Shown: positions 8,735 to 19,646, counted from the stretch's first letter. The stretch: 64,000 bases of DNA from Lachnospiraceae bacterium (GCA_028689655.1 JAQVCT010000013.1:22900-86899); one strand, 5' to 3'. Made by a program: numbers and translations. Notes: a model not told the origin generated them from the sequence alone.

Positions 8735-10267
8735 ATGAGTAGTTCAGAGATCTGCATTACAATTGCCATAGTGATCTATTTGATCATGGTAGTAGGGATT
8801 GGCGTTAACTTTTCCAGAAAAAATAAAACCACAGATGACTTTTATCTGGGAGGGAGAAAATTAGGACCCTTTGTAACAGCTATGAGTGCAGAGGCATCTG
8901 ACATGAGCAGCTGGCTTCTCATGGGACTTCCGGGTGTGGCATATCTGTCCGGTATCGCAGACGCCACATGGACGGCAATCGGACTGGCGGCAGGAACCTA
9001 TATTAACTGGCTGGTGGTGGCAAAGAGATTACGCCGCTATACAGTAGTGGCAGGAAATGCCACAACGATTCCGGTTTTCTTTTCTAACCGGTACAGAGAT
9101 CAGAAAAAGGTGCTGTCCGTGATTGCGGCAATTGTGATTATTATTTTCTTTGTACCATATACAGCTTCGGGATTTGCAGCATGCGGAAAATTATTTGCAA
9201 ATTTATTTGGTGTGAACTATTTGACAGCCATGATTATCAGTGCAGTGGTTATTGTAGCCTATACAACTATGGGTGGATTTCTGGCAGCCAGCACGTCTGA
9301 CTTTCTACAGAGTATTATCATGTCGATTGCCATTGTAGTAGTGCTGGTATATGGTTCAGCCATGGCGGGCGGTATGGGTGCAGTTATGGACAATGCGCAA
9401 TCTCTTGCGGGATATCTTACATTGACAGCCATGCATGATTCAGCCGCGAATACAGCCACCCCGTATGGAATTATTACCATCGTATCCACCATGGCATGGG
9501 GACTTGGATACTTTGGAATGCCTCATATTCTCTTACGATTTATGGCAATTGAGGATGAGAAGAAGTTAACACTTTCCAGAAGAATTGCATCCATCTGGGT
9601 GGTGATCGCTATGGCGGTTGCAATCTTCATCGGTGTGGTAGGAAACGGTATGACAAAGGCTGGAGCAATTCCACGATTAGAGGATTCAGAGACCATCATC
9701 ATTTCCATCGCATCTTTACTTAGTAAACATGGAATATTGGCAGCATTTTTGGCAGGTATCATTCTGGCTGGTATTTTAGCAGCGACGATGTCCACAGCAG
9801 ATTCGCAGCTGCTGGCAGCATCCTCCAGTGTATCCCAGAATATTATCAAAGAGGTGATATTTCCGAAACTTTCAGAGAAAGCCTCTATGATTATTGCCAG
9901 AGTTACTGTAGTGGTGATTTCATTGATTGCTATTTTTATAGCACGGGATTCCGGCAGCTCTGTTTTTAAAATCGTATCTTTTGCCTGGGCAGGATTCGGA
10001 GCGGCATTTGGCCCTGTTATGTTATTCTCACTTTTCTGGAAACGTACCAATCTTCCGGGTGCGCTTGCGGGCATGATCAGTGGCGGTATCATGATATTTG
10101 TATGGAAGTTCGTAATCAGACCTTTGGGCGGTGTATGGAATATCTATGAACTGCTTCCGGCGTTCATCGTTTCTTCTATATTAATAGTAGTGGTAAGTTT
10201 ATTGACAAAAGCACCAAGTGATGAGATAGTAAGAGAGTTCGAATCTGTAAAAACGGCACAAATTTAA
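8735..10267 (+). CDS. putP: Sodium/proline symporter, SSS family
   Basis: The 510-residue protein has about 12-13 hydrophobic helices and the SSS family hallmarks: FYLGGRKLGPFVTAMSAEAS in the N-terminal part and TTMGGFLAASTSDFLQ near residue 176-190. It would import proline together with sodium across the cytoplasmic membrane. AAAAGGAGAC precedes the ATG. The 248-base region upstream carries the long inverted repeat, and a terminator follows that overlaps the S10-operon promoter. Proline specificity is inferred from family resemblance. Confidence 0.92.
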   Translation: MSSSEICITIAIVIYLIMVVGIGVNFSRKNKTTDDFYLGGRKLGPFVTAMSAEASDMSSWLLMGLPGVAYLSGIADATWTAIGLAAGTYINWLVVAKRLRRYTVVAGNATTIPVFFSNRYRDQKKVLSVIAAIVIIIFFVPYTASGFAACGKLFANLFGVNYLTAMIISAVVIVAYTTMGGFLAASTSDFLQSIIMSIAIVVVLVYGSAMAGGMGAVMDNAQSLAGYLTLTAMHDSAANTATPYGIITIVSTMAWGLGYFGMPHILLRFMAIEDEKKLTLSRRIASIWVVIAMAVAIFIGVVGNGMTKAGAIPRLEDSETIIISIASLLSKHGILAAFLAGIILAGILAATMSTADSQLLAASSSVSQNIIKEVIFPKLSEKASMIIARVTVVVISLIAIFIARDSGSSVFKIVSFAWAGFGAAFGPVMLFSLFWKRTNLPGALAGMISGGIMIFVWKFVIRPLGGVWNIYELLPAFIVSSILIVVVSLLTKAPSDEIVREFESVKTAQI

Positions 10268-10306
10268 TTGTACAAAATTAAATACAAAGAAATATGAAAT
10301 AATTTG

Positions 10307-10332
10307 AAAAAGAGGTTGCAAAACCTCTTTTT
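10307..10332 (+). terminator. Rho-independent terminator after putP
   Basis: AAAAAGAGGTT pairs with AACCTCTTTTT over a very short loop, with a T-rich tail. The hairpin overlaps the -35 element of the following promoter. Confidence 0.85.
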
Positions 10333-10344
10333 CTCATGTATACT
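10316..10344 (+). promoter_or_regulatory. Sigma-A promoter of the S10 supercluster
   Basis: TTGCAA at 10316-10321 and TATACT at 10339-10344 are separated by 17 bp, close to consensus. It is the only strong promoter I see directly before the ribosomal cluster. Its -35 lies inside the putP terminator hairpin. Confidence 0.7.
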
Positions 10345-10615
10345 AATCATTGCTGTGGCATGATAGCGTTGAAGCGTGAGGTTGCTGCCAGGATATGGCA
10401 GGTTTTCCGCGGAGCGAATGTCAAGAGTCAACTAGATTTGACTCAAGGAAACTGGCGACAAGTCACTGTACAGAGAAAAGATGTCTACTTAAATAGTAGA
10501 AACGACGTGTGAGTTAGTACTGCGTATGCATACGAACCATGACACACACGGGAGAGTGTACAGTCACCGCTTGTCGTACTTAATCAAAAAGTGCGAAAAG
10601 GAGGCGACTTTTTTT
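10345..10615 (+). promoter_or_regulatory. Long structured leader of the S10 operon
   Basis: About 260 bases separate the promoter from rpsJ. They contain a closing stem ACTGTACA (from 10467) with TGTACAGT (from 10556) and an inner stem CGTGTG/CACACACG. In Firmicutes the S10 operon leader is the site of L4-mediated autoregulation, so this is the probable role. No structure model was computed, and the match to a known leader family is not shown. Confidence 0.5.
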
Positions 10616-10933
10616 ATGGCAAGTCAAGTAATGAGAATTACACTTAAGGCCTATGATCATCAATTAGTTGATGCATCTGCCAAAAAAATTATCGAAACAG
10701 TTAAGAAAAACGGATCACAAGTTAGTGGACCAGTACCTCTTCCTACTAAAAAGGAAGTTGTAACAATTTTAAGAGCGGTTCACAAATACAAAGATTCCAG
10801 AGAACAGTTCGAACAAAGAACACATAAAAGACTGATCGATATTATAATGCCTACACCAAAGACTGTTGATGCATTGCAGAGATTAGAAATGCCAGCCGGT
10901 GTATACATTGACATCAAAATGAAGAACAAATAA
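10616..10933 (+). CDS. rpsJ: 30S ribosomal protein S10
   Basis: The 105-residue protein starts [17 protein letters not shown], the standard S10 beginning, and ends in the [11 protein letters not shown] tail. I use ATG 10616 with its AAAAGGAGGCGAC site, not the upstream in-frame ATG 10526, which lies in the structured leader. S10 sits in the 30S head and in NusB-S10 antitermination complexes. It is the first gene of the cluster. Confidence 0.97.
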   Translation: MASQVMRITLKAYDHQLVDASAKKIIETVKKNGSQVSGPVPLPTKKEVVTILRAVHKYKDSREQFEQRTHKRLIDIIMPTPKTVDALQRLEMPAGVYIDIKMKNK

Positions 10934-10989
10934 GACCCCTACTAGTATGATCCCAAAGGATCCGCTGTAGAACAAACAGGAGGCAAGTA

Positions 10990-11673
10990 ATGAAGAAAGC
11001 AATTTTAGCAACAAAAGTCGGAATGACTCAAATCTTCAACGAAGACGGTACATTGATTCCGGTTACTGTACTTCAGGCAGGACCTTGTGTGGTAACACAG
11101 GTTAAAACAATGGAAAACGATGGCTATGAGGCAGTTCAGGTTGGCTTCGTAGACAAAAAAGAAAAAATTGTTAACAAAGATGCTGCTGGTAAAAAAGAAG
11201 TAATCCACAGACATGGCGTTAACAAAGCTCAAAAAGGACATTTTGCAAAAGCAGGCGTTACATCAAAAAGATTCGTAAGAGAGTTTAAATTTGAAAACGC
11301 AGCAGAATACGCAATTGCTCAGGAAATCAAAGCTGACATTTTTGCAGCTGGAGATAAAATTGATGCATCTGCTATTTCTAAAGGTAAAGGATTCCAGGGC
11401 GCAATCAAGAGACACGGTCAGTCAAGAGGACCTATGGCTCACGGTTCTAAATTCCATCGTCACCAGGGTTCCAACGGTGCTTGTTCATCACCAAGTAAGG
11501 TATTCAAAGGAAAAGGAATGCCGGGACACATGGGATGCAAGAAAGTAACTGTTCAGAATCTTGAAGTAGTTAGAGTTGACGCAGACAAGAATTTACTTTT
11601 AGTAAAAGGTGCAGTACCAGGACCTAAAAAAGCTTTAGTAACAATTAAAGAAACCACTAGAGTAGAAGCTTAA
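10990..11673 (+). CDS. rplC: 50S ribosomal protein L3
   Basis: The start [16 protein letters not shown] and the glycine-rich loop [20 protein letters not shown] are L3 hallmarks; the loop reaches toward the peptidyl transferase centre. The length of 227 is slightly over the common 209-210, with a lineage-typical extra segment around residues 95-120. AGGAGGCAAGTA precedes the start. Confidence 0.97.
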   Translation: MKKAILATKVGMTQIFNEDGTLIPVTVLQAGPCVVTQVKTMENDGYEAVQVGFVDKKEKIVNKDAAGKKEVIHRHGVNKAQKGHFAKAGVTSKRFVREFKFENAAEYAIAQEIKADIFAAGDKIDASAISKGKGFQGAIKRHGQSRGPMAHGSKFHRHQGSNGACSSPSKVFKGKGMPGHMGCKKVTVQNLEVVRVDADKNLLLVKGAVPGPKKALVTIKETTRVEA

Positions 11674-11699
11674 TTTAGGATGAAAGGAGGACCATTCAG

Positions 11700-12323
11700 A
11701 TGGCAAAAGTATCTGTTTATAATATGGAAGGCAAAGAAGTTGATACAATCGATTTGAGCGATGCTGTATTCGGTGTGGAAGTAAACGAACACTTAGTACA
11801 CATGGCAGTTGTTCAACAGCTTGCAAACAATCGTCAGGGAACACAGAAAGCAAAGACACGTTCTGAAGTATCCGGTGGCGGAAGAAAACCTTGGAGACAA
11901 AAAGGAACAGGTCATGCAAGACAGGGTTCAACAAGAGCTCCACAGTGGACAGGAGGCGGTGTAGTATTCGCTCCGTCACCAAGAGACTACTCATTCAAGT
12001 TGAACAGAAAAGAGAAGAAACTTGCTCTGAAATCCGCTTTGACAAGCAGAGTTCAGGAAAACAAATTAATCGTTGTTGATGAACTTAAGTTTGATGAGAT
12101 CAAAACAAAGAACTTTGTTGCTGTTTTAGATAATTTAAAAATTACCAGAAAAGCACTTGTTGTATTAAATGACAACGATCAGAACGTTGTATTATCAGCA
12201 AGAAATATCGCAACAGTTCAGACAGCATTAACAAATACAATCAACGTATACGATATTATGAAAGCTGGAACCGTTATCCTTACTAAGGACGCAGCTAAGA
12301 CTATCGAGGAGGTGTACGCATAA
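11700..12323 (+). CDS. rplD: 50S ribosomal protein L4
   Basis: The 207-residue protein has the L4 exit-tunnel loop with [18 protein letters not shown] around residues 60-78. Besides its structural role, L4 is the usual autogenous repressor of the S10 operon, which fits the long leader upstream. The stop overlaps the ATG of rplW by one base (TAATG), so translation is coupled. Confidence 0.97.
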   Translation: MAKVSVYNMEGKEVDTIDLSDAVFGVEVNEHLVHMAVVQQLANNRQGTQKAKTRSEVSGGGRKPWRQKGTGHARQGSTRAPQWTGGGVVFAPSPRDYSFKLNRKEKKLALKSALTSRVQENKLIVVDELKFDEIKTKNFVAVLDNLKITRKALVVLNDNDQNVVLSARNIATVQTALTNTINVYDIMKAGTVILTKDAAKTIEEVYA

Positions 12324-12622
12324 TGGCAGATATAAAATACTATGACGTAATCCTCAAACCAGTTGTTACTGAGAAAAGTATGGCTGGCATGGGCGAGAAA
12401 AAATATACTTTCTTAGTTCATACAGAAGCAAACAAATCACAGATCAAAGAAGCTGTTGAGAAAATGTTCGCAGGAACAAAAGTTGCAAAGGTCAACACCA
12501 TGAACATGGATGGCAAGAATAAAAGACGCGGCGCTGTAACAGGCAAAACTGCTAAGACTAAAAAAGCAATTGTTCAGTTGACAGAAGACAGCAAAGATAT
12601 TGAGATTTTTGCAGGATTATAA
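12323..12622 (+). CDS. rplW: 50S ribosomal protein L23
   Basis: A 99-residue L23 with the start [16 protein letters not shown] pattern (here [14 protein letters not shown]) and the [13 protein letters not shown] motif. L23 lines the tunnel exit and docks trigger factor and SRP. It is translationally coupled to rplD and followed by a 97-base gap before rplB. Confidence 0.97.
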   Translation: MADIKYYDVILKPVVTEKSMAGMGEKKYTFLVHTEANKSQIKEAVEKMFAGTKVAKVNTMNMDGKNKRRGAVTGKTAKTKKAIVQLTEDSKDIEIFAGL

Positions 12623-12719
12623 GATTATTAAGATAAGAAACAAGCATACGCAGTAAAGCGTGACAATAAACTGGCCTTGCGAGAAGAACCGCAGGACTAT
12701 ATCGAAAGGAGAAACAATC

Positions 12720-13562
12720 ATGGGAATTAAGATATTTAACCCATATACACCTTCCAGAAGAAATATGACTAGTTCTGATTTCGCTGAGATTACAAAATCT
12801 ACACCTGAGAAATCACTTTGCTCTTCAGTAAAGAAAAATGCTGGTCGTAACAATCAAGGTAAAATTACTGTAAGACATCATGGTGGTGGAAACAGAAGAA
12901 AATATAGAAGCATTGATTTCAAGAGATTGAAAGATGGAATCGAGGCAACTGTAATCGGAATCGAATACGATCCAAACAGAACAGCTAACATCGCACTGAT
13001 CTGCTACGCAGATGGTGAGAAATCATACATCCTTGCTCCGGAAGGATTGACGGACGGAATGAAAGTAATGAACGGACCTACAGCAGAAGTTAAAGTAGGT
13101 AACTGCTTACCATTATCAGCAATTCCGGTTGGTGCTCAGGTACACAACATTGAGTTATATCCAGGAAAAGGTGGACAGATGGTTCGCTCTGCTGGAAACA
13201 GCGCACAGTTAATGGCTAAAGAAGGCAAATACGCAACACTCAGATTACCATCAGGCGAAATGAGAATGGTTCCAATTATCTGTAGAGCATCTATCGGTGC
13301 AATCGGAAACGGTGATCACAACCTTATTAATATCGGTAAAGCTGGTCGTAAACGTCACATGGGTATCAGACCTACAGTTCGTGGTTCTGTTATGAACCCT
13401 AATGACCATCCACACGGTGGTGGTGAAGGTAAAGCTCCTGTTGGACGCTCAGGACCTTGCACACCTTGGGGTAAACCTGCACTCGGCTTGAAGACACGTA
13501 AGAAGAAAAAAGCGTCTAATAAGTTGATTGTAAGAAGAAGAGACGGTAAAGCTATTAAATAA
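12720..13562 (+). CDS. rplB: 50S ribosomal protein L2
   Basis: The protein is 280 residues from ATG 12720, which has GAAAGGAGAAAC upstream; the in-frame ATG 12660 would add 20 residues unlike L2. It begins [17 protein letters not shown] and carries the conserved [13 protein letters not shown] region with the peptidyl-transferase-associated His. A GAGCACT/AGTGCTC hairpin lies in the gap before rpsS. Confidence 0.97.
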   Translation: MGIKIFNPYTPSRRNMTSSDFAEITKSTPEKSLCSSVKKNAGRNNQGKITVRHHGGGNRRKYRSIDFKRLKDGIEATVIGIEYDPNRTANIALICYADGEKSYILAPEGLTDGMKVMNGPTAEVKVGNCLPLSAIPVGAQVHNIELYPGKGGQMVRSAGNSAQLMAKEGKYATLRLPSGEMRMVPIICRASIGAIGNGDHNLINIGKAGRKRHMGIRPTVRGSVMNPNDHPHGGGEGKAPVGRSGPCTPWGKPALGLKTRKKKKASNKLIVRRRDGKAIK

Positions 13563-13633
13563 TTGACAAGCGGGAAGAGAGCACTGAAGTGCTCGACGCT
13601 TCCAATTGATATTGATAATAAGGAGGAATTACA

Positions 13634-13915
13634 ATGGCAAGATCATTAAAAAAAGGACCATTCGCAGATGCAAGCTTACTGAAAAAAGTAGATGCAATGA
13701 ACGCTGCAGGTGACAAACAAGTTATCAAAACTTGGTCTCGTCGTTCTACGATTTTCCCATCATTTGTTGGACATACAATCGCAGTACATGACGGAAGAAA
13801 ACACGTTCCTGTATACGTAACAGAAGATATGGTTGGACATAAACTTGGTGAGTTCGTAGCTACAAGAACTTACAGAGGACATGGAAAAGACGAAAAAAAA
13901 TCAGGTGTAAGATAA
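13634..13915 (+). CDS. rpsS: 30S ribosomal protein S19
   Basis: A 93-residue S19 beginning [12 protein letters not shown] with the conserved [20 protein letters not shown] core. It binds 16S rRNA in the 30S head with S13. AAGGAGGAATTAC gives a strong start. Confidence 0.97.
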   Translation: MARSLKKGPFADASLLKKVDAMNAAGDKQVIKTWSRRSTIFPSFVGHTIAVHDGRKHVPVYVTEDMVGHKLGEFVATRTYRGHGKDEKKSGVR

Positions 13916-13943
13916 TCAACATTTTTGAAAGGAGGTTTCATCC

Positions 13944-14330
13944 ATGGCAAAAGGACATAGATCCCAAATCAAAAGAGAAAGAAATGCGAACAAAGATACC
14001 AGACCATCTGCAAAATTGTCATTTGCAAGAGTATCTGTTCAGAAAGCATGTTTTGTTTTAGATGCCATCAGAGGCAAGGATGTACAGTCAGCATTAGCAC
14101 TCTTAGAGTACAATCCTAGATACGCTTCTAGTTTAATAAAGAAATTACTTGAATCAGCAGTTGCAAATGCAGAGAATAACAACGGTATGAACGTTGAAAA
14201 ACTGTATGTAGCAGAGTGTTATGCAGATCAAGGACCTATAATGAAAAGAGTAAGACCAAGAGCACAGGGTAGAGCTTATAGAATCGAAAAGAGAATGAGC
14301 CATATTACTGTAGTGCTTGATGAAAGATAA
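13944..14330 (+). CDS. rplV: 50S ribosomal protein L22
   Basis: The 128-residue protein has the L22 core ([13 protein letters not shown]) and the tunnel beta-hairpin ending [18 protein letters not shown], the region altered in macrolide-resistant mutants; nothing unusual is seen there. GAAAGGAGGTTTC precedes the start. Confidence 0.97.
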   Translation: MAKGHRSQIKRERNANKDTRPSAKLSFARVSVQKACFVLDAIRGKDVQSALALLEYNPRYASSLIKKLLESAVANAENNNGMNVEKLYVAECYADQGPIMKRVRPRAQGRAYRIEKRMSHITVVLDER

Positions 14331-14341
14331 GGAGGAAGAAA

Positions 14342-15013
14342 ATGGGACAGAAAGTTAATCCTCATGGCCTAAGAGTCGGTGTTATTAAAGACTGGGATTC
14401 TAAATGGTATGCAGAAGCTGATTTCGCAGATTTTTTAGTAGAAGATCACAAGATCAGAACATACCTCAAGAAGAAATTATATAGTGCAGGTGTATCTAAG
14501 ATTGAAATCGAGAGAGCATCTGACAGAGTTAAAGTAATCATCTTCACTGCTAAACCAGGTGTTATCATTGGTAAAGGTGGAGCTGAGATCGAAGTTACCA
14601 AACAGGAACTTCAGAAATTGACTGATAAAAAAGTATTAGTTGACATCAAAGAGATCAAAAGACCGGATAAAGATGCTCAATTAGTTGCAGAGAACATTGC
14701 ATTACAGCTTGAGAACCGTGTATCTTTCAGAAGAGCAATGAAGTCTACAATGGGCAGAACTATGAAAACAGGAGCACTTGGTATCAAAACATCCGTATCA
14801 GGACGTCTTGGCGGAGCTGATATGGCTCGTACAGAGTTCTACAGCGATGGTACTATTCCCCTTCAGACACTTAGAGCAGATATCGATTATGGATTTGCTG
14901 AAGCAGATACAACTTACGGCAAAGTTGGCGTAAAAGTTTGGATCTACAAGGGTGAAGTGCTTCCTACAAAAAATATCGAACGCAAAGTTTCAAAGGAAGG
15001 GAGCGATAAATAA
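14342..15013 (+). CDS. rpsC: 30S ribosomal protein S3
   Basis: A 223-residue S3 starting [18 protein letters not shown], with the KH-domain motif [11 protein letters not shown] near residues 76-86. S3 forms part of the mRNA entry site. Its TAA overlaps the rplP ATG by one base. Confidence 0.97.
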   Translation: MGQKVNPHGLRVGVIKDWDSKWYAEADFADFLVEDHKIRTYLKKKLYSAGVSKIEIERASDRVKVIIFTAKPGVIIGKGGAEIEVTKQELQKLTDKKVLVDIKEIKRPDKDAQLVAENIALQLENRVSFRRAMKSTMGRTMKTGALGIKTSVSGRLGGADMARTEFYSDGTIPLQTLRADIDYGFAEADTTYGKVGVKVWIYKGEVLPTKNIERKVSKEGSDK

Positions 15014-15450
15014 TGTTAATGCCAAAAAGAGTTAAACGTCGTAAACAATTCCGTGGATCAATGGCCGGTAAAGCGTTAAGAGGAAATACAATCTCTTATG
15101 GTGAATATGGTATTGTCGCTATGGAACCTTGTTGGATCAAATCAAATCAGATCGAAGCAGCCCGTGTTGCTATGACTCGTTATATCAAACGTGGTGGCCA
15201 GGTTTGGATTAAGATTTTCCCTGATAAACCTGTAACTACGAAACCAGCAGAAACACGTATGGGTTCCGGTAAAGGAACTTTAGAATACTGGGTAGCAGTT
15301 GTTAAACCAGGACGCGTAATGTTTGAAATCTCTGGAGTATCAGAAGAAATCGCAAAAGAAGCATTGCGTCTTGCTATGCATAAGCTTCCATGTAGATGTA
15401 AAATTGTTTCTAAAGCAGACTTGGAAGGCGGTGTGTCAAATGAAAATTAA
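15013..15450 (+). CDS. rplP: 50S ribosomal protein L16
   Basis: The 145-residue protein starts [15 protein letters not shown] and contains [15 protein letters not shown] and the RMGSGKG motif of L16, which contacts A- and P-site tRNA. It overlaps rpsC by one base and rpmC by 11 bases. Confidence 0.97.
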   Translation: MLMPKRVKRRKQFRGSMAGKALRGNTISYGEYGIVAMEPCWIKSNQIEAARVAMTRYIKRGGQVWIKIFPDKPVTTKPAETRMGSGKGTLEYWVAVVKPGRVMFEISGVSEEIAKEALRLAMHKLPCRCKIVSKADLEGGVSNEN

Positions 15451-15649
15451 TCAATATGTAGAAGATTTAAAAGCTAAATCTGCTGCAGATTTAGCAGAAG
15501 AACTTGTAGATGCTAAAAAAGAACTTTTCAATTTGAGATTCCAGAATGCAACTAATCAGTTGGATAACACAAGTAGAATTAAAGAAGTTAGAAGAAATAT
15601 AGCTAGAATTCAAACAGTGATCACTGAGAAAGCAAAAGTTGCAGAATAA
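15440..15649 (+). CDS. rpmC: 50S ribosomal protein L29
   Basis: The 69-residue helical protein begins [15 protein letters not shown] from ATG 15440, inside the end of rplP; a longer in-frame ORF from 15323 is an artefact of the overlap. The [18 protein letters not shown] segment is the L29 signature. GGAAGGCGG serves as ribosome binding site. Confidence 0.96.
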   Translation: MKINQYVEDLKAKSAADLAEELVDAKKELFNLRFQNATNQLDNTSRIKEVRRNIARIQTVITEKAKVAE

Positions 15650-15674
15650 TTCTCAGAAGAAAGGAGCATAAATC

Positions 15675-15932
15675 GTGGAAGAAAGAAATTTAAGAAAAAC
15701 ACGTTCAGGTAAAGTTGTTAGCAATAAAATGGACAAAACGATTGTTGTTGCAGTAGAAGACCATGTTAAGCATCCTCTTTACAATAAAATTGTAAAAAGA
15801 ACATATAAGTTAAAAGCTCATGACGAGAATAATGAATGCAACATTGGTGATACAGTTAAAGTTATGGAAACAAGACCTTTATCAAAAGATAAAAGATGGA
15901 GACTTGTTGAAATCGTAGAAAAAGTGAAATAG
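15675..15932 (+). CDS. rpsQ: 30S ribosomal protein S17
   Basis: An 85-residue S17 with GTG start ([16 protein letters not shown]) after AAAGGAGCATAAATC, and the typical [20 protein letters not shown] segment. It binds 16S rRNA in the 30S body. Confidence 0.97.
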   Translation: MEERNLRKTRSGKVVSNKMDKTIVVAVEDHVKHPLYNKIVKRTYKLKAHDENNECNIGDTVKVMETRPLSKDKRWRLVEIVEKVK

Positions 15933-15980
15933 TTCGAGACTCTTCATTGAGTACTACTATTATTTGGAAGGAGAATTAGC

Positions 15981-16349
15981 ATGATACAACAAGAAAGCAG
16001 ACTTGCAGTAGCTGATAACACTGGCGCAAAAGAAATTCTTTGCATTAGAGTTTTAGGCGGTTCTACAAGAAGATATGCAAACATTGGCGATATTATTGTT
16101 GCTACCGTTAAAGATGCAACACCAGGTGGCGTTGTAAAAAAAGGCGATGTAGTAAAAGCCGTAGTTGTACGTACTGTAAAAGGCGCTCGTCGTAAAGACG
16201 GTTCTTATATTAAATTTGATGAAAATGCAGCTGTTATCATTAAAGATGATAAAACTCCAAAAGGAACTCGTATTTTTGGACCAGTTGCAAGAGAGCTTCG
16301 TGAAAAACAATTCATGAAAATTGTTTCCTTGGCTCCAGAAGTATTATAG
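15981..16349 (+). CDS. rplN: 50S ribosomal protein L14
   Basis: The 122-residue protein begins [18 protein letters not shown] and carries the conserved [19 protein letters not shown]14 forms an intersubunit bridge and is the docking site of ribosomal silencing factor. It is the first gene of the spc-type part of the cluster. Confidence 0.97.
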   Translation: MIQQESRLAVADNTGAKEILCIRVLGGSTRRYANIGDIIVATVKDATPGGVVKKGDVVKAVVVRTVKGARRKDGSYIKFDENAAVIIKDDKTPKGTRIFGPVARELREKQFMKIVSLAPEVL

Positions 16350-16361
16350 GGAGGTGCCAAT

Positions 16362-16673
16362 ATGTCAACTATGAAAATTAAAAAGGGTGACACTGTTAAA
16401 GTGATCGCTGGTAAAGACAAAGATAAAGAAGGAAAAGTTATTTCCGTAGATATCAAAAATTCCAAAGTGTTAGTTGAAGGTGTTAACATGATCAGCAAAC
16501 ACACAAAACCATCTGCTGCAAATCAGAATGGTGGAATCGTTCAGAAGGAAGCTCCTATCGATATTTCCAATGTAATGTACAGTCACAAAGGAAAAGCAAC
16601 CAGAGTTGGTTTTAAAATGGAAAACGACAAAAAAGTTCGTTTTGCAAAATCAACAGGCGATGTTATTGATTAA
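16362..16673 (+). CDS. rplX: 50S ribosomal protein L24
   Basis: A 103-residue L24 with an N-terminal KOW motif (KKGDTVKVIAGKDKDKEGKV) and the NMISKHTKPS segment. It nucleates 50S assembly. GGGAGGTGCCAAT precedes the start, 12 bases after rplN. Confidence 0.97.
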   Translation: MSTMKIKKGDTVKVIAGKDKDKEGKVISVDIKNSKVLVEGVNMISKHTKPSAANQNGGIVQKEAPIDISNVMYSHKGKATRVGFKMENDKKVRFAKSTGDVID

Positions 16674-16697
16674 TTCTAAGAGAGGAGGTCTAAAAGC

Positions 16698-17237
16698 GTG
16701 AGTAGACTTAAAGATATGTATAAAGACGAGATCGTAGAAGCCATGGTCAAAAAGTTTGGCTATAAAAATATCATGGAAGTACCTAAACTTAACAAAATCG
16801 TAATCAACATGGGTGTTGGTGAAGCAAAAGATAATGCTAAAGTTTTAGAGACAGCCGTTAAAGATATGGAAACAATCACAGGTCAGAAAGCTGTTCTTAC
16901 AAAAGCTAAGAACTCAATTGCGAACTTCAAGCTCAGAGAAGGAATGCCAATCGGATGTAAAACCACACTTCGTGGTGACAAGATGTATGAATTCCTTGAT
17001 CGTTTAGTAAACCTTGCTTTACCTCGTGTACGTGACTTCAGAGGCGTTAATGCAAATGCATTTGACGGAAGAGGAAACTATGCACTTGGTATTAAAGAGC
17101 AGATCATTTTCCCTGAAATTGAGTATGACAAAGTAGATAAAGTAAGAGGTATGGATATCATATTTGTTACTACTGCAAAAACAGACGAAGAGGCACGTGA
17201 ATTATTAAGATTATTCAACATGCCATTTGCAAAATAA
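16698..17237 (+). CDS. rplE: 50S ribosomal protein L5
   Basis: The 179-residue protein has L5 hallmarks: [38 protein letters not shown] and [16 protein letters not shown]. It starts at GTG 16698 after GAGGAGGTC. L5 binds 5S rRNA and contacts the P-site tRNA. Confidence 0.97.
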   Translation: MSRLKDMYKDEIVEAMVKKFGYKNIMEVPKLNKIVINMGVGEAKDNAKVLETAVKDMETITGQKAVLTKAKNSIANFKLREGMPIGCKTTLRGDKMYEFLDRLVNLALPRVRDFRGVNANAFDGRGNYALGIKEQIIFPEIEYDKVDKVRGMDIIFVTTAKTDEEARELLRLFNMPFAK

Positions 17238-17251
17238 GAGGAGGTAAATTC

Positions 17252-17437
17252 ATGGCAAAGACATCAATGAAAGTAAAACAGCAACGTCCAGCTAAATTCT
17301 CTACAAGAGAATATACACGTTGCAGAATTTGTGGTCGTCCACATGCTTACTTAAAAAAATACGGAATCTGCAGAATTTGCTTCCGTGAATTAGCATACAA
17401 AGGACAAATTCCAGGCGTTAAAAAAGCGAGCTGGTAG
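17252..17437 (+). CDS. rpsN: 30S ribosomal protein S14, zinc-binding type
   Basis: The short 61-residue form has four zinc ligands at Cys24, Cys27, Cys40 and Cys43, as in the C+ (type Z) S14 of Gram-positive bacteria. AGAGGAGGTAAATTC precedes the start. Confidence 0.97.
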   Translation: MAKTSMKVKQQRPAKFSTREYTRCRICGRPHAYLKKYGICRICFRELAYKGQIPGVKKASW

Positions 17438-17468
17438 GACAAGAGATTATTGGAAGGAGGCAACTTAA

Positions 17469-17870
17469 ATGACAATGAGTGATCCAATCGCAGATATGCT
17501 TACAAGAATCCGTAATGCAAATACTGCTAAACACGACACAGTAGATGTGCCATCATCTAAAATGAAACTTGCTATTGCTAGCATTCTTTTAGACGAAGGA
17601 TATATTAAAAAATATGATATGATTGAAGACGGTGAATTCAAAACAATCCGTATTGCTTTAAAATATGGAGAAGACAAAAATGATAAAATCATTACAGGTC
17701 TTAAAAGAATTTCAAAACCAGGTCTTCGTGTATATGCCAACAGAGAAGAACTTCCAAAAGTTCTTGGCGGTCTTGGCGTAGCAATTATTTCTACCAATCA
17801 GGGTGTTATTACTGATAAAGAAGCTAGAAAACTTAATGTTGGTGGCGAAGTATTAGCCTTCGTATGGTAA
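17469..17870 (+). CDS. rpsH: 30S ribosomal protein S8
   Basis: A 133-residue S8 beginning [18 protein letters not shown] with the C-terminal [20 protein letters not shown] signature. In many bacteria S8 is the autogenous repressor of the spc operon. The next 100 bases contain a GCTTGC-TTC-GCAAGC hairpin before rplF. Confidence 0.97.
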   Translation: MTMSDPIADMLTRIRNANTAKHDTVDVPSSKMKLAIASILLDEGYIKKYDMIEDGEFKTIRIALKYGEDKNDKIITGLKRISKPGLRVYANREELPKVLGGLGVAIISTNQGVITDKEARKLNVGGEVLAFVW

Positions 17871-17972
17871 TACTAGACTAGCTTGCTTCGCAAGCGTATG
17901 TCACGGAGGTGCGTAGCACTGGAGGTTTTGACTAAACAACATTAACAATTTGACTCATAAGGAGGTACGGGC

Positions 17973-18515
17973 ATGTCACGTATAGGAAGAATGCCAATCG
18001 CGATTCCAGCAGGCGTAACTGTTGAACTTGCAGAAAATAATAAAGTGACTGTAAAAGGTCCTAAGGGAACACTTGAGAGAGTATTACCTGCAGAAATGGA
18101 AATTAAAGTTGAAGGAGCTGAAATTATTGTCAGCAGACCTAACGACTTAAAGAAAATGAAATCTTTACACGGTTTAACAAGAACTTTGATTCATAACATG
18201 GTAGTTGGTGTAACAGATGGTTATGAGAAGAAACTTGAAGTAAACGGTGTAGGTTACAGAGCAGCAAAAGCTGGTAAAGTCCTGACATTATCATTAGGAT
18301 ATTCACATCCTGTTGAGATGACAGATCCAGAAGGTATCGAGACAGTTCTTGACGGACAGAACATCATTACTGTTAAGGGTATCGATAAAGAAAAAGTTGG
18401 CCAATTCGCAGCTGAAATCAGAGATAAGAGAAGACCGGAACCTTACAAAGGTAAAGGTATTAAATATGCTGATGAAGTTATCAGACGTAAAGTTGGTAAG
18501 ACTGGTAAGAAATAG
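17973..18515 (+). CDS. rplF: 50S ribosomal protein L6
   Basis: The 180-residue protein starts [15 protein letters not shown] and has the L6 signature [16 protein letters not shown] near the C-terminus. It lies near the GTPase-associated centre. TAAGGAGGTACGG gives a strong start. Confidence 0.97.
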   Translation: MSRIGRMPIAIPAGVTVELAENNKVTVKGPKGTLERVLPAEMEIKVEGAEIIVSRPNDLKKMKSLHGLTRTLIHNMVVGVTDGYEKKLEVNGVGYRAAKAGKVLTLSLGYSHPVEMTDPEGIETVLDGQNIITVKGIDKEKVGQFAAEIRDKRRPEPYKGKGIKYADEVIRRKVGKTGKK

Positions 18516-18533
18516 ATAAGGAGAGTATAGAAA

Positions 18534-18902
18534 ATGGTTAAAAAAGAATCAAGACAAGAAGTACGTGTTAAAAAACACATGAAGATCCGTAACCGTTTTA
18601 GCGGTACAACGGAAAGACCACGTTTGGCTGTATTCAGAAGCAATAATCATATGTATGCTCAAATTATTGACGATACAGTTGGAAAAACTTTAGTTGCAGC
18701 TTCCACACTTGAAAAAGATGTTAAAGCTGAACTTGAGAAAACTAACAACGTTGATGCAGCAGCATATTTAGGAACATTAATTGCAAAACGTGCAATTGAA
18801 AAAGGTATCAATACAGTAGTCTTTGATAGAGGCGGCTTTATATACCAGGGAAAAATCGCAGCATTAGCTGAGGCAGCTAGAGAAGCTGGCTTAGTATTCT
18901 AG
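18534..18902 (+). CDS. rplR: 50S ribosomal protein L18
   Basis: A 122-residue L18 with [20 protein letters not shown] and the C-terminal [20 protein letters not shown]. It binds 5S rRNA with L5. The start follows AAGGAGAGT. Confidence 0.97.
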   Translation: MVKKESRQEVRVKKHMKIRNRFSGTTERPRLAVFRSNNHMYAQIIDDTVGKTLVAASTLEKDVKAELEKTNNVDAAAYLGTLIAKRAIEKGINTVVFDRGGFIYQGKIAALAEAAREAGLVF

Positions 18903-18922
18903 GAAAGGGAGGAGAAAATCAC

Positions 18923-19432
18923 ATGAAACATACAATCATTGATACTACTAATTTAGAGTTGAACGACAAAGTAGTTTCCATCAAACGTGTAACTAAGGTT
19001 GTAAAGGGTGGTCGTAACTTCCGATTCACTGCTTTAGTTGTAGTAGGAGATGGCAACGGACATGTAGGCGCTGGTCTTGGAAAAGCGGCTGAGATTCCAG
19101 AAGCTATTCGTAAAGGTAAAGAAGATGCAGCCAAGAAATTGATCTGTGTTGCATTAGACGATAATGCGAGTGTTACTCACGACCAGATCGGTAAATTTGG
19201 TAGCGCAGCAGTATTATTAAAGAAAGCTCCAGATGGTACTGGTGTTATCGCTGGTGGCCCAGCTCGTAGCGTTTGTGAACTTGCTGGAATCAAGAATATT
19301 CGTACAAAATCATTAGGTTCTAACAATAAACAAAATGTTGTACTTGCTACAATCGCAGGTTTAAGCCAATTGAAAACTCCAGAAGAAGTAGCTCAGAAAC
19401 GCGGTAAATCTATCGACGAGATTTTAGGCTAA
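18923..19432 (+). CDS. rpsE: 30S ribosomal protein S5
   Basis: The 169-residue protein has the S5 core, including [20 protein letters not shown] and [21 protein letters not shown]5 lines the mRNA entry site and affects accuracy. GAAAGGGAGGAG precedes ATG 18923. Confidence 0.97.
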   Translation: MKHTIIDTTNLELNDKVVSIKRVTKVVKGGRNFRFTALVVVGDGNGHVGAGLGKAAEIPEAIRKGKEDAAKKLICVALDDNASVTHDQIGKFGSAAVLLKKAPDGTGVIAGGPARSVCELAGIKNIRTKSLGSNNKQNVVLATIAGLSQLKTPEEVAQKRGKSIDEILG

Positions 19433-19445
19433 GGAGGAAATAAAA

Positions 19446-19646
19446 ATGGCAGCAAAAAAAGAAAATATGTTAAAGATTACTTTAGTGAAATCTACAATTG
19501 GTGCAGTTCCCAAGCATAAGTTAACTGTAAAAGCTTTAGGACTTAGGAAGCTTCAGCAGTCAGTTGTGTTACCGGATAATGCGGCAACAAAAGGTATGAT
19601 TCAACAAGTAAATCATTTAGTAAAAGTAGAAAACGTAGAAGCTTAA
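19446..19646 (+). CDS. rpmD: 50S ribosomal protein L30
   Basis: The 66-residue protein contains the L30 core LKITLVKSTIGAVPKHKLTV and the LGLRKLQQSVVLPD motif. A short lysine-rich N-terminus precedes the core. AAGGAGGAAATAAAA is the ribosome binding site. Confidence 0.96.
   Translation: MAAKKENMLKITLVKSTIGAVPKHKLTVKALGLRKLQQSVVLPDNAATKGMIQQVNHLVKVENVEA

Noticed and set aside
9523..10092. 189-residue open frame opposite putP
   Set aside because: Antisense shadow of a hydrophobic membrane-protein gene; no start signal or recognisable domain.
10526..10615. In-frame N-terminal extension of rpsJ
   Set aside because: It lies in the structured leader and lacks a ribosome binding site; S10 begins at 10616.
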